Assembly (NCBI RefSeq): GCF_000497445.1
Contig: NZ_CM002285.1
Coordinates: forward strand, 7,677,838-7,696,703
Source of the DNA: Streptomyces roseochromogenus subsp. oscitans DS 12.976
GTDB lineage: Bacteria > Actinomycetota > Actinomycetes > Streptomycetales > Streptomycetaceae
Direction: 5' to 3'
Length of the DNA stretch: 18,866 nt
The position numbers were made by a program, and so were the translations under genes. Below are positions 1-6,981 of the stretch, piece after piece. The notes beneath the pieces are model-generated. The model was not told where the DNA came from, made no database searches, and saw only the letters and a list, made by a program, of their open reading frames with translations. How positions within the stretch are numbered: position 1 is the first letter of the stretch; each line of letters starts with the position of its first letter.

Positions 1-97
1 GGGTGGGCGGCGCCGTCTCGGTCGGCGGTGCCGTCCCGTCCTGCTCCGGGTTCACCTGCCGCTCGCCCGCCTCTTCGTCGTTCGTACGCGGAGACAT
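1..97 (-). CDS. Unidentified protein, N-terminal fragment (runs off the window)
   Basis: Only the first 32 codons are inside the window. The ATG (complement of 95-97) is preceded by a good ribosome binding site (GAGGAGA, about 3 nt from the start). The visible peptide begins MSPRTNDEEAGERQVNP and continues rich in Glu, Pro and Thr, so it looks like a disordered N-terminus rather than a signal peptide. It lies downstream of, and codirectional with, the DUF4331 gene, separated by about 290 bp of repeats and a strong hairpin, so it probably has its own transcript. No family can be assigned from this piece. The start site is well supported; the function is unknown. Confidence 0.6.
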   Translation of the reverse strand, partial: MSPRTNDEEAGERQVNPEQDGTAPPTETAPPT

Positions 98-136
98 GGT
101 CTCTCCTCGGTCGCCTGGTGCTGGTCGGAAGGGGAA

Positions 137-178
137 GGCGCGGCCCGCCGTGGGGGAGGGGAAGATACGGGCCGCGCC
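137..178. terminator. Perfect 11-bp inverted repeat, candidate terminator or 5'-leader hairpin
   Basis: The arms GGCGCGGCCCG (137-147) and CGGGCCGCGCC (168-178) are exactly complementary, with a 20-nt loop. There is no U-tract, as is usual for high-GC actinobacterial terminators. It lies 40 nt upstream of the minus-strand start at 97 and about 200 nt past the DUF4331 stop. It could end the DUF4331 transcript or form a leader hairpin in the mRNA of the next gene. Confidence 0.5.
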
Positions 179-201
179 GGTCTGGGGTGGGGGGCGGGGT
201 C

Positions 202-385
202 AGGGCCTGTCCGGCGGATCCTGTCGCGGACGCGGGGGCCGGCACGCCCTCCCCCACTGCCTCAAGGGCGTGGGAGGTGCCCCCAGCCCGGCGATGCCTG
301 GCACGCACTCCCCCAGAGGGGGCACCCCCGTCGCCGCCGCGGGGCCGACATCCGGGCGGACGACGGGAATCGCCGGACAGGCCCT
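202..385. repeat. 184-bp MITE-like unit with perfect 15-bp terminal inverted repeats
   Basis: AGGGCCTGTCCGGCG at 202-216 is the exact reverse complement of the bases at 371-385. No ORF of its own is supported between them. The arm sequence matches, from memory, a very common interspersed repeat of Streptomyces genomes. Nested inside are two smaller CTCCCCCA...GGGGGCA-type repeats. The right arm reaches the DUF4331 stop codon. No clear target-site duplication flanks the unit (TC on the left, AG on the right), so transposition is inferred, not shown. Confidence 0.6.
249..286. repeat. Short interspersed palindromic repeat (CTCCCCCAC...GTGGGAGGTGCCCCC)
   Basis: CTCCCCCAC pairs imperfectly with GTGGGAG across a short loop, followed by GGTGCCCCCAG. 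The CGTGGGAGG-NN-CCCCC core recurs at 11247-11262 inside the hmgA coding region. A shorter relative lies at about 307-331 (CTCCCCCAGAGGGGGCACC). I recall this family as common between Streptomyces genes. Confidence 0.5.
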
Positions 386-1943
386 AGTACGGGCGGCGGA
401 TGCGGCGGCGCCACCAGCCCACGGCGGTGCCGAGCAGCAGGATCCCGGCCGCGCCCGATGCCGCCGACGCGGCGATCAGCACGGTGTTGCCGGATCGGGA
501 ACCGCCGGAGGACCCGGCCGGCTGCAGGGCGTCACCCAGCTGGCTGCGCACGTCCGTACCCGCGGTCGTGCCCTTGGCGAGCGGGCCGCGGGAACCGGAG
601 GTGGGCTCGGCGACGTACGGGAAGTACTTCTCGAAGTTCTGGTCGTTCTTGTCGACCCCGTCGCCCAAGTTGTTCTTCATGCCGACCAGTGAGCCCTCCA
701 TCACCTGGAGTGCCTCGTCCACCACGTCGTCGGTGAGGCGACGTCCGTTCGGGAAGCCCGCGTTGTCGCCGTCCAGGACACCGAGCCGCTTGGGGTGCAT
801 GCTCGGCTCGATCGAGGTGTTCAGGCGCAGCTCCTCCGAAGGCCGCACGTAGGGCGGCTGGTTGAGGCCCTTGACGCCCTTGAGGAACACGTCGACCAGG
901 TCGTTGCGCGGCTCGCTCGGCGCCTTGATCTTGTAGATCTGCTCGATGAGCCTGGGCAGTTCGGGGTTGGTGACGTTCTTCAGGAACTGGGCGTCGTACG
1001 CGGGCTGCGAGGCGTTGAACTTGTCCTTGTCCCTCTGCGGGTTCACGACCTCGTTGACCAGCGGGTTGCCCAGGCGCGATACCTGCGTGTAGTAGCCCTG
1101 CGCGTTGCGGCGCTGGGTGGTGGACCAGATGCCGACGACCGGCTGCTTCGAGGACTCGCGGATCAGGTCGGTGGGCACCTGCAGGGCGATGGTGTTGACG
1201 TTGTAGCCCTTGAGGGTGTCGTTGCCGACCTCGCTCAGGTTGCCGCCGTAGAGCAGGTCAAAGACGCGCAGGTCGGCGAAGAACGGGTCGTCCGCCTGCC
1301 CGGCGAAGGTCGTGGCGCCGCCCGCGGTCTTGTAGATGGCCTGCGAGCGCAGCTTGGCGTAGTCCGGCATGGAGGCCTTGCCGACGTTCGACGGCGCCAC
1401 CGGCACGTCCTCGGCCAGCCTGGTCCGGTACGCCACCCGGTCGTGCTTGAGCCGGAGCAGATCGATGTCGTAGGTCTGCGTGATGTTGAGGTTCGGGTCG
1501 TCGAGGCTCTTCACGACACCGGTGTTGTAGAGGAACGTGTTGCCGTTCTTCGTGTGGGTCTTGAAGGTGTAGCGGAAGATCAGATCGTCTTTCGCGTCAC
1601 CGTTGTTGTCGATATGGATGTCGTACTGGGCGTCGTCGGCGAACGTGTAGAAGTTCGGTCCGCCCGCCGGCTCCTCGAACGGGATCCAGTCGGCCACGAT
1701 CGTCGTCGTGTCGGGCTTGTCCGGGCTGACGAACGCGTACAGGTCGGTGTTGTCGTACTGCGGGGTCCCCGAGATCAGCGGGGCCTCCCGGTGGGAGGAG
1801 GCGGAGGCCGCCCCGGGCGCCAGCGCGGCGACGCCGGCGGCGGTGAGCCCTCCGGCCGCCAGCGCCCCGCAGATGAGCGTGACCAGGCCCGCGCGTCCCG
1901 GGCCGCGCCTGGAGAAGGGACCCCTGGAGAAGAGAGGTGTCAT
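384..1943 (-). CDS. DUF4331 domain-containing exported, membrane-anchored protein
   Basis: 519 aa. The start is the ATG at 1943, preceded by GAGGA with 8-nt spacing; the longer open frame upstream lies over the sigma and anti-sigma genes and is spurious. Residues 1-48 form a signal peptide (basic N-terminus, Ala/Leu/Gly core, ASA before SSHREAP). The mature start SSHREAPLI and the YDNTDLYAFVSP segment are hallmarks of DUF4331. The body is rich in Asn, Asp and Tyr, as in extracellular beta folds. A Ser/Gly linker leads into a C-terminal membrane helix (about 488-510) and an Arg-rich tail, so the domain should face outward with its C-terminus anchored. The molecular role of DUF4331 is not established. 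It is divergent from sigK, with a SigK-like promoter in between. The TAG stop coincides with the edge of a repeat unit. Confidence 0.9.
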   Translation of the reverse strand: MTPLFSRGPFSRRGPGRAGLVTLICGALAAGGLTAAGVAALAPGAASASSHREAPLISGTPQYDNTDLYAFVSPDKPDTTTIVADWIPFEEPAGGPNFYTFADDAQYDIHIDNNGDAKDDLIFRYTFKTHTKNGNTFLYNTGVVKSLDDPNLNITQTYDIDLLRLKHDRVAYRTRLAEDVPVAPSNVGKASMPDYAKLRSQAIYKTAGGATTFAGQADDPFFADLRVFDLLYGGNLSEVGNDTLKGYNVNTIALQVPTDLIRESSKQPVVGIWSTTQRRNAQGYYTQVSRLGNPLVNEVVNPQRDKDKFNASQPAYDAQFLKNVTNPELPRLIEQIYKIKAPSEPRNDLVDVFLKGVKGLNQPPYVRPSEELRLNTSIEPSMHPKRLGVLDGDNAGFPNGRRLTDDVVDEALQVMEGSLVGMKNNLGDGVDKNDQNFEKYFPYVAEPTSGSRGPLAKGTTAGTDVRSQLGDALQPAGSSGGSRSGNTVLIAASAASGAAGILLLGTAVGWWRRRIRRPY

Positions 1944-1984
1944 GCCGTCCGTCCTCAGTGCCGACTTGCCTCTGACGGACGGGT

Positions 1985-2012
1985 CTTCGGAGCCGGCCCG
2001 CCGCTCGGATTG
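1985..2012 (-). promoter_or_regulatory. Candidate SigK-type promoter of the DUF4331 gene
   Basis: On the minus strand CAATCC (complement of 2007-2012), a 16-nt spacer and CCGAAG (complement of 1985-1990) resemble the mycobacterial SigK consensus as I recall it (CCATCC, N16-17, CCGAAT), with one mismatch in each box. The -10 box lies 42 nt before the ATG, which gives a short leader. The match is by eye only, and the neighbouring sigma gene is the basis for proposing it. Confidence 0.4.
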
Positions 2013-2153
2013 GCCGGCCGGAGAAAAACTTTTGGACACGTCCCGACCCGCGTTTTCGGCCCGCCGATCCGTATCACCGGCCGGAGGTGTGCGTTCATGC
2101 GGATGCGTGGAGTGCGCGGAGGGGCCGGCTGCGGCCACGGAGAGGGGGCCCGC

Positions 2154-2696
2154 ATGCAGGCGGACGAGCTGCTCGTGCTCGTCGCGGGCGGCGACCAGAG
2201 AGCGTTCGAGGACCTGTACGCACTGGTGTCCGGGCCGGTGTACGGGCTCGTCCGACGGGTGGTGCGCGACCCCGCCCAGTCCGAGGAGGTCGCCCAGGAG
2301 GTGCTGCTGGAGATGTGGCGCTCGGCCGCCCGGTTCGACCCCGGCCGGGGCAGCGCGCTGTCCTGGATCCTCACCCTTGCCCACCGCCGTGCCGTGGACC
2401 GGGTGCGCAGCGCCCGCGCGGCCGGCGAACGCGAGCAGCGGGAGGCCCTGCGCGCCGGGGAGCCCGCCTTCGACCAGGTCGCCGAGGAGGTCGAGGCCGG
2501 TCTGGAACGGGAATGGGTGCGCCGCTGTCTGCACCGGCTCACGGCCCTGCAACGCCAGTCCGTGACCCTCGCCTACTACGACGGCTACACCTACCGTGAG
2601 GTGGCCGAGCGGCTCGCGCTGCCGCTGGGCACGGTCAAGACGCGGATGCGCGACGGACTCACCCGGCTGCGCGAGTGCCTGGGAGGAGCCGCATGA
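2154..2696 (+). CDS. sigK: ECF RNA polymerase sigma factor, SigK type
   Basis: 180 aa, the usual ECF length. Region sigma2 spans about residues 15-80 (AFEDLYALV through EEVAQEVLLEMWRSA and the SALSWILTLAHRRAVDRVRS recognition segment). Region sigma4 spans about 125-175 (LQRQSVTLAYYDGYTYREV, then a helix-turn-helix with GTVKTRMRDGLTRLR). The sequence closely recalls Mycobacterium tuberculosis SigK. I chose the ATG at 2154 because GGAGAGG lies at proper spacing; an in-frame ATG at 2098 would add a low-complexity Gly/Arg stretch. The gene overlaps the anti-sigma gene by 4 nt (ATGA), so the two are translationally coupled. Inferred role: directs transcription of envelope genes, probably including the divergent DUF4331 gene, when its anti-sigma factor is inactivated. 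Confidence 0.88.
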   Translation: MQADELLVLVAGGDQRAFEDLYALVSGPVYGLVRRVVRDPAQSEEVAQEVLLEMWRSAARFDPGRGSALSWILTLAHRRAVDRVRSARAAGEREQREALRAGEPAFDQVAEEVEAGLEREWVRRCLHRLTALQRQSVTLAYYDGYTYREVAERLALPLGTVKTRMRDGLTRLRECLGGAA

Positions 2697-3529
2697 GCGT
2701 CCTGGGCAGGCTGCTGCGCCGCGAGGACCCGCACTCCCTCGCCGCGCCCTACGCGCTGGACGCCCTGGAACCGGGCGAGCGCCGCCGCTTCGAGAAACAT
2801 CTGCGGGGCTGCGACCGCTGTGCCGCCGAGGTGCGGGAGCTGGCCGAGGACGCCGTGCGCCTCGCCTGGTCCACGGCGGCCCCGCCGCCCGCCGCCCTGC
2901 GCGAGCGGGTGCTCGCCGCCGTGCGCACCACCGCGCAGGACCAGGCCCCGGACCGGACGCCCGACCGGATGCCGGCCCGGGAGCGCACGCCCCAGCTGCC
3001 GCCGCACGTCTGGGGTACGCAGCCCCCGCCGCGACGCACCCGTACGCCCCGCACGCGCCCGCTCTTCGTGCCGCTCGCCACGGCCACCGCGGCGGCGGCC
3101 CTCGTCGTCGCCTCCCTCTTCGCCGTCCAGGCGCACCGCACCCAGGACCGGCTCGACGCCGAGCGGTCCCGGGCACGTGAGATCGCCCACGTTCTGGCCG
3201 CGCCCGACGCCCGCACCGTCACCAGCGAGGACGCGCGTGGCCGCGGTATCGGAGTGATCGCTTCCGCCTCGCAGGGGGAGGCCGTCGTCACCCTCAGCGG
3301 ATACGGCTCCCCGCCCGACGGTCGCGTCCGCCAGCTCTGGCTCATGCGCCCCGGCGTGCAACCGCGCTCCCTCGGGCTCTTCGCGGGCGACACGCCCTTG
3401 GTCGCGAAGGCTCTCGACGCCTCCTCGACGTCACTCGCCGTAACCGTCGAGCCTGAGGGCGGCTCAGCGCAGCCCACCAGCCAGCCCATTGTCCAACTCA
3501 CCCTGAAATCGGTCGGATTCGGAGAGTAG
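2693..3529 (+). CDS. rskA: Anti-sigma K factor, RskA family, single-pass membrane protein
   Basis: 278 aa. The start is the ATG overlapping the sigK stop, with GGAGGA 6 nt upstream. The cytoplasmic N-terminus contains the LAAPYALDALEPGERRRFEKH segment and a zinc anti-sigma motif H36-xxx-C40-xx-C43. A Pro/Arg-rich linker leads to a membrane helix at about 124-145. The C-terminal extracytoplasmic RskA domain contains VRQLWLMRPG and LAVTVEPEGGSAQPT, both typical of the family. In mycobacteria RskA holds SigK at the membrane and regulated proteolysis releases it. The ZAS cysteines here suggest thiol or zinc sensitivity, which the M. tuberculosis protein lacks as I recall it. Confidence 0.88.
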   Translation: MSVLGRLLRREDPHSLAAPYALDALEPGERRRFEKHLRGCDRCAAEVRELAEDAVRLAWSTAAPPPAALRERVLAAVRTTAQDQAPDRTPDRMPARERTPQLPPHVWGTQPPPRRTRTPRTRPLFVPLATATAAAALVVASLFAVQAHRTQDRLDAERSRAREIAHVLAAPDARTVTSEDARGRGIGVIASASQGEAVVTLSGYGSPPDGRVRQLWLMRPGVQPRSLGLFAGDTPLVAKALDASSTSLAVTVEPEGGSAQPTSQPIVQLTLKSVGFGE

Positions 3530-3607
3530 TCAAAGTGGGACGGTCAACAGCCTTATGGGGAAGGTGAATCCTGTGCCCGAGATACCCGCGTGCCCGGGTG
3601 GGGCGAT

Positions 3608-3618
3608 AGGGTTACCCT
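3608..3618. promoter_or_regulatory. Short perfect palindrome AGGGT-T-ACCCT before the 89-aa gene
   Basis: The palindrome sits in GATAGGGTTACCCTGC, 38 nt ahead of the ATG at 3656, and is flanked by CCCGGG on both sides. It could be an operator, or its TAGGGT part could be a -10 box, but I see no convincing -35. It is the only clear structure in the 126-nt gap after rskA. Confidence 0.3.
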
Positions 3619-3655
3619 GCCCGGGCCGGGTGGACTCGTACGGGTGGGGAGTGAC

Positions 3656-3925
3656 ATGGATCAGATAACAGTGCGCAGCAGGGCCAGGGTCCCTGCGATC
3701 ACCTGCGGGAGCAGCGCGACCAGTTCGCGTCTGGACCGCCATCTCTCGGTGCTGGCGGGCCCCGCCATACCGCAGCGGGAGACGGTCGAGGCGACCTCGC
3801 TGATGCGCGAGCTGACGGCGCGTGACACCGCACATCAGCGCAGCGACCGGGGCAGGCGGGTCAGCCGCGTCTCCCTGTTCGCACCGCTGCGCCGGCTGCG
3901 GCGCTCGCTGTTCGGCGGCCACTGA
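3656..3925 (+). CDS. Small basic protein of unknown function (89 aa)
   Basis: The ATG at 3656 follows GGGGAG at 5-6 nt. An upstream in-frame ATG at 3590 would read through the palindromic promoter-like segment and is less likely. The protein begins MDQITVRSRARVPAITCGSS, is rich in Arg and Ser, has one Cys, no membrane helix and no signal peptide, and ends in an Arg-rich patch (RVSRVSLFAPLRRLRRSLF). The N-terminus seems familiar as a conserved Streptomyces hypothetical, but no function is known to me. It is convergent with the CoA-transferase gene across a strong terminator hairpin. Coding status rests on the ribosome binding site, codon usage and this recollection. Confidence 0.6.
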   Translation: MDQITVRSRARVPAITCGSSATSSRLDRHLSVLAGPAIPQRETVEATSLMRELTARDTAHQRSDRGRRVSRVSLFAPLRRLRRSLFGGH

Positions 3926-3940
3926 AACGGCCACTGAGCA

Positions 3941-3961
3941 GCCGTCGACCCGGTCGACGGC
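3941..3961. terminator. Bidirectional hairpin terminator
   Basis: GCCGTCGAC (3941-3949) and GTCGACGGC (3953-3961) form a perfect 9-bp stem with a CCG loop. It lies between two convergent genes, 15 nt past one stop and 30 nt past the other, so it can serve both transcripts. Confidence 0.75.
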
Positions 3962-3990
3962 CCCCTGGAGTTCTTCCGGGGCGCCCGTGC

Positions 3991-5199
3991 TCAGGCCGCC
4001 GCACCGTCCCGGCGCATCGCTGCGATCTCGTCGTCCGTCATCCCCACGGCACGCAGCAGCGCCCCGGTGTGCTGTCCGAGCGCGGGCACATCACCCATCC
4101 GCGCCTCGTCCCCGCCCGGCAGTGTGATGGGAGGCAGCAGCGCCTGCAACGGCCCGGCCGGCGACCCCACCGCACGCCACCGCTCCCGGGCCGCCAGCTG
4201 CGGATGCGCGGCCAGTTCGTGCAGATCCCGCAGCCGGGCACAGGCGATGCCCGCCTTCTCCAGCCGGGCCAGCGCCTCCTCGGCGTCCAGCGCGCCGAGC
4301 GCCCGCGCCACCAGCTCGTCCGTCTTCTCCCGGTTCGCGACCCGTGACGCGTTCGTCGCGTACGCTGGGTCCGTCCCCAATTCCGGGCACCCTATGACCT
4401 GTTCGGCCAGCCGCCGCCACTCCCGGTCGTTCTGTACGGACAGCAGCACCCGCCCGCCGTCCGCCGTCGGATAGGCGTCGTACGGCGCGATGACGGCGTG
4501 TGCGAGGCCCGTGCGCGCCGGGGGCTCACCCCCATGCATCGCATGGTGCAGCGGATGCCCCAGCCACTCGGCGAGCGCCTCCAGCATCGACACCTCCACC
4601 GGCCCGCCCCGCCCGGTCGTCCCGCGCCGCACGAGTGCCGCCAGGACACCCGAGAACGCGTACATGGCCGCCGCGATGTCCGCCGCCGGAACCCCCGCCT
4701 TCACCGGCTGCTCCGGCGTCCCAGTCACCGACACGAGTCCTGCCTCGCACTGCACGAGCATGTCGTACGCCCGCTTGTCCGCGTACGGCCCGAAGGAGCC
4801 GTAGCCCGAGATGTCCACCGCGATCAGCCGCGGATGCGCCGCGCACAGCGTGGCCGCGTCCAGACCGAGCCGGGCCGCCGCCCCGTGGGCGAGGTTCTGC
4901 ACGAACACGTCCGCGTCCGCGATCAGCCGCCGTACGGCCTCCAGGCCGCGCGGGTCCTTCAGGTCCAGCGCGAGGGACTCCTTGCCGCGGTTGCACCACA
5001 CGAAGTGCGAGGCGAGACCGCGGGCCGCCGTGTCGTAGCCGCGCGCGAAGTCGCCGCCGTCGACCCGCTCCACCTTGATGACCCGGGCGCCCAGATCGGC
5101 GAGCTGCCGGGTCGCGAAGGGCGCGGACACGGCCTGTTCGACGGCGACGACGGTGATGCCCGCAAGGGGCAGGGGCTGCTGATCCATGGCCTGGATCAT
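3991..5199 (-). CDS. CaiB/BaiF class III CoA-transferase
   Basis: 402 aa, normal for the family. Members move CoA between carboxylic acids through an aspartyl intermediate. Visible hallmarks are the N-terminal PLAGITVVAVEQAVSAPFAT segment, LADLGARVIKVER, the NRGKESLALDLK motif, and RAYDMLVQCEAGL, whose Asp146 is the likely catalytic aspartate. The C-terminal LPGGDEARMGDVPALGQHTG is also typical. The substrate cannot be read from sequence. The start is uncertain: ATG at 5199 or ATG at 5187 (MDQQPLP), neither with a well-spaced ribosome binding site. It begins 34 nt after the ABC permease stop with no hairpin between, so it may be translated from the same transcript. Confidence 0.88.
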   Translation of the reverse strand: MIQAMDQQPLPLAGITVVAVEQAVSAPFATRQLADLGARVIKVERVDGGDFARGYDTAARGLASHFVWCNRGKESLALDLKDPRGLEAVRRLIADADVFVQNLAHGAAARLGLDAATLCAAHPRLIAVDISGYGSFGPYADKRAYDMLVQCEAGLVSVTGTPEQPVKAGVPAADIAAAMYAFSGVLAALVRRGTTGRGGPVEVSMLEALAEWLGHPLHHAMHGGEPPARTGLAHAVIAPYDAYPTADGGRVLLSVQNDREWRRLAEQVIGCPELGTDPAYATNASRVANREKTDELVARALGALDAEEALARLEKAGIACARLRDLHELAAHPQLAARERWRAVGSPAGPLQALLPPITLPGGDEARMGDVPALGQHTGALLRAVGMTDDEIAAMRRDGAAA

Positions 5200-5233
5200 G
5201 CCCCTGAACGGCGGCTTTGTCAGTAGGGCGAGG

Positions 5234-6013
5234 TCACTGACCGCGGTTGTACCGGCACACGGCCAGCGGCAGGAACACGGCGACGAGGGCCAGGCTCCAG
5301 GTGAGCGCCCCGGCGGCCGGGTGGGCCACCGGCCAGGCGGAGTCCGGCGGTACGGCGGCGTTGCCGAAGAGGTCGCGCAGGGCGGTCGTCACCGCGCTGA
5401 TCGGGTTCCACTCGGCGAGCGTGCGCAGCCAGCCGGGCAGGTTGCCGGTGGGGATGTAGGCGTTGGACAGCAACGGCAGGACGAAGGAGGAGGCGCCGAG
5501 CTGCCCGGCCGCGTCCTCGCTGCGGGTGAGCAGCCCCAGGAAGATCCCGGCGCAGGTGCAGGCGAACCGGAAGAGCAGCAGCAGCCCCACGGCACCGGCC
5601 GCGTCGGTCGCGGACCCCTCGATCCGCCAGCCCACGGCGAGCCCGACGAGCAGCAGCGGCACCGTGCCGACGACCGTGACCACCAGGTCCGCCACCGCCT
5701 GTCCCAGCGGGACGGCGGCGCGGCTCACCGGCATCGTCCGGAAACGGTCCATCACGCCCCGGTGGGTGTCGGCGGCTGCCTGGAACATGCCGGTCATCAG
5801 CCCGCCGGCCGCGGTCGCGACCAGCAGCCCCGGCACCAGGAAGGCCCGATACTCGCGGCCGGGCATCGCCAGCGCGCTGCCGAAGACATAGCCGAAGAAC
5901 AGCAGCATGTTGATCGGCATCAGCTGGGTCAGGACCGCCAGACCTGGACTGTTGCGGACCCGGCGCAGCTGTCGGCCCGTCATCGCCAGACCGTCGTAGG
6001 CCAACGTGCTCAT
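5234..6013 (-). CDS. ABC-2 type multidrug exporter, permease subunit (DrrB-like)
   Basis: 259 aa with six hydrophobic segments, the usual ABC-2 topology. Characteristic stretches are LTQLMPINMLLFFGYVFGSA, YRAFLVPGLLVATAAGG, the amphipathic MDRFRTMPVSRAAVPLGQ loop, and FVLPLLSNAYIPTGNLPGWL. The ATG overlaps the ATPase stop by 4 nt (ATGA), so both subunits are coupled. It should form the membrane part of a daunorubicin-type exporter; the cargo is unknown. Expression probably depends on the TetR operators upstream of the ATPase gene. Confidence 0.9.
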   Translation of the reverse strand: MSTLAYDGLAMTGRQLRRVRNSPGLAVLTQLMPINMLLFFGYVFGSALAMPGREYRAFLVPGLLVATAAGGLMTGMFQAAADTHRGVMDRFRTMPVSRAAVPLGQAVADLVVTVVGTVPLLLVGLAVGWRIEGSATDAAGAVGLLLLFRFACTCAGIFLGLLTRSEDAAGQLGASSFVLPLLSNAYIPTGNLPGWLRTLAEWNPISAVTTALRDLFGNAAVPPDSAWPVAHPAAGALTWSLALVAVFLPLAVCRYNRGQ

Positions 6014-6975
6014 GCGGCTGGCTCCTTGCTGTGCGTGCTCTGCGCCGACTCCCCGGTGAGCCGCAGGAAGACGTCGTCGAGAGTGGGCGGGCGCAGGGTG
6101 GCGTCCAGCAACGGAACGCCGGCCGCGTCGAGTTCACGCACCAGGCGTGGCAGCGTCAGGGTCGGATCGGAGCTGACGGCGCCGACGGAGTTGCGCTCAC
6201 GGTCGAACACGGGCTCGCTTCCGGTCAGTTGATCGAGCACGGCCGCCGCCTTCGGCAGCGCGTCGCCGTCGGCGACCACGGCCTGTGCGTACGCCCCGAT
6301 GAGCGCCTTGAGTTCGGCGGGCGAGCCGGTGTGTGCGACCCGGCCCCGGTCCACCAGGGCGATGTCGTCCGCGAGTTGGTCGGCCTCCTCCAGATACTGG
6401 GTGGTCAGCAGCACGGTCGTACCGTCCGCCTTCAGGTCGCGCACCGCCTGCCAGATGCGAGTGCGGCTGGCCGGGTCGAGCCCGGTGGTCGGCTCGTCGA
6501 GGAAGAGCACATCGGGGCTGCGGACGAGGCTCGCCGCGAGGTCCAGCCGGCGCCGCATACCGCCCGAGTAGGTCGCGGCCCTGCGGTCGGCGGCCTCGGT
6601 CAGACCGAAGCGCTCCAGCAGGTCGTCGGCCCGCGCGGCCGGTCCGCGCACCCGGTGCAGCCGGGCGAACAGCCGCAGGTTCTCGCGGCCGGTGAGGTCG
6701 CCGTCGACCGAGGCGTACTGCCCGGTGACCCCGATCCGGCTCCGCACGGCGGCGGCGTCCCGCACCAGGTCGTGCCCGGCGACCCGCGCCGAACCGGCGT
6801 CCGGCCGCAGCAGCGTGGTCAACAGCCGCACGGCCGTCGTCTTGCCGGCGCCGTTCGGGCCGAGCAGCCCGCAGACGGTCCCCTGTGCCACCGCCAGATC
6901 CAGTCCCCGCAGGGCGTGCACCGCGCCGAAGCGCTTCTCCAGCCCTTCACTAAGTACAGTGTACGTAGAAGTCAT
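6010..6975 (-). CDS. ABC exporter ATP-binding subunit (DrrA-like)
   Basis: 321 aa. Walker A is at 39-47 (GPNGAGKTT), the Q-loop at Gln86, the signature at 136-140 (YSGGM), and Walker B at 156-161 (VLFLDE) followed by PTTGLD. The H-loop reads LLTTQYLEEADQLAD with Gln in place of His, as in DrrA proteins. The C-terminal domain ends in the family-typical LRPPTLDDVFLRLTGE. There is no ribosome binding site, and a -10-like TAGGGT ends 6 nt before the ATG, so the mRNA is probably leaderless. An operator half-buried in codons 3-9 and another over the -35 region suggest tight TetR repression, with drug-like compounds as inducers. Confidence 0.92.
   Translation of the reverse strand: MTSTYTVLSEGLEKRFGAVHALRGLDLAVAQGTVCGLLGPNGAGKTTAVRLLTTLLRPDAGSARVAGHDLVRDAAAVRSRIGVTGQYASVDGDLTGRENLRLFARLHRVRGPAARADDLLERFGLTEAADRRAATYSGGMRRRLDLAASLVRSPDVLFLDEPTTGLDPASRTRIWQAVRDLKADGTTVLLTTQYLEEADQLADDIALVDRGRVAHTGSPAELKALIGAYAQAVVADGDALPKAAAVLDQLTGSEPVFDRERNSVGAVSSDPTLTLPRLVRELDAAGVPLLDATLRPPTLDDVFLRLTGESAQSTHSKEPAA
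6951..6967. promoter_or_regulatory. TetR operator O2, inside the ABC ATPase coding start
   Basis: TAAGTAC-AGT-GTACGTA has 7-bp arms with one mismatch around a 3-bp centre, the same layout as the upstream operator. It covers codons 3-9 of the ATPase gene. Its centre is 43 bp from that of O1, about four helical turns, so both dimers would lie on the same DNA face. Confidence 0.6.
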
Positions 6976-6981
6976 GCCGTG

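Noticed and set aside
795..2153. Upstream extension of the sigma factor frame, antisense to DUF4331
   Set aside because: It covers the complement of the DUF4331 gene and encodes no recognisable domain; the ATG at 2154 gives the normal ECF length.
384..3176. 930-aa minus-strand open frame extending the DUF4331 protein upstream
   Set aside because: The extra N-terminal 411 residues are low-complexity Arg/Ala/Gly antisense to sigK and rskA; the ATG at 1943 has a ribosome binding site and begins a proper signal peptide.
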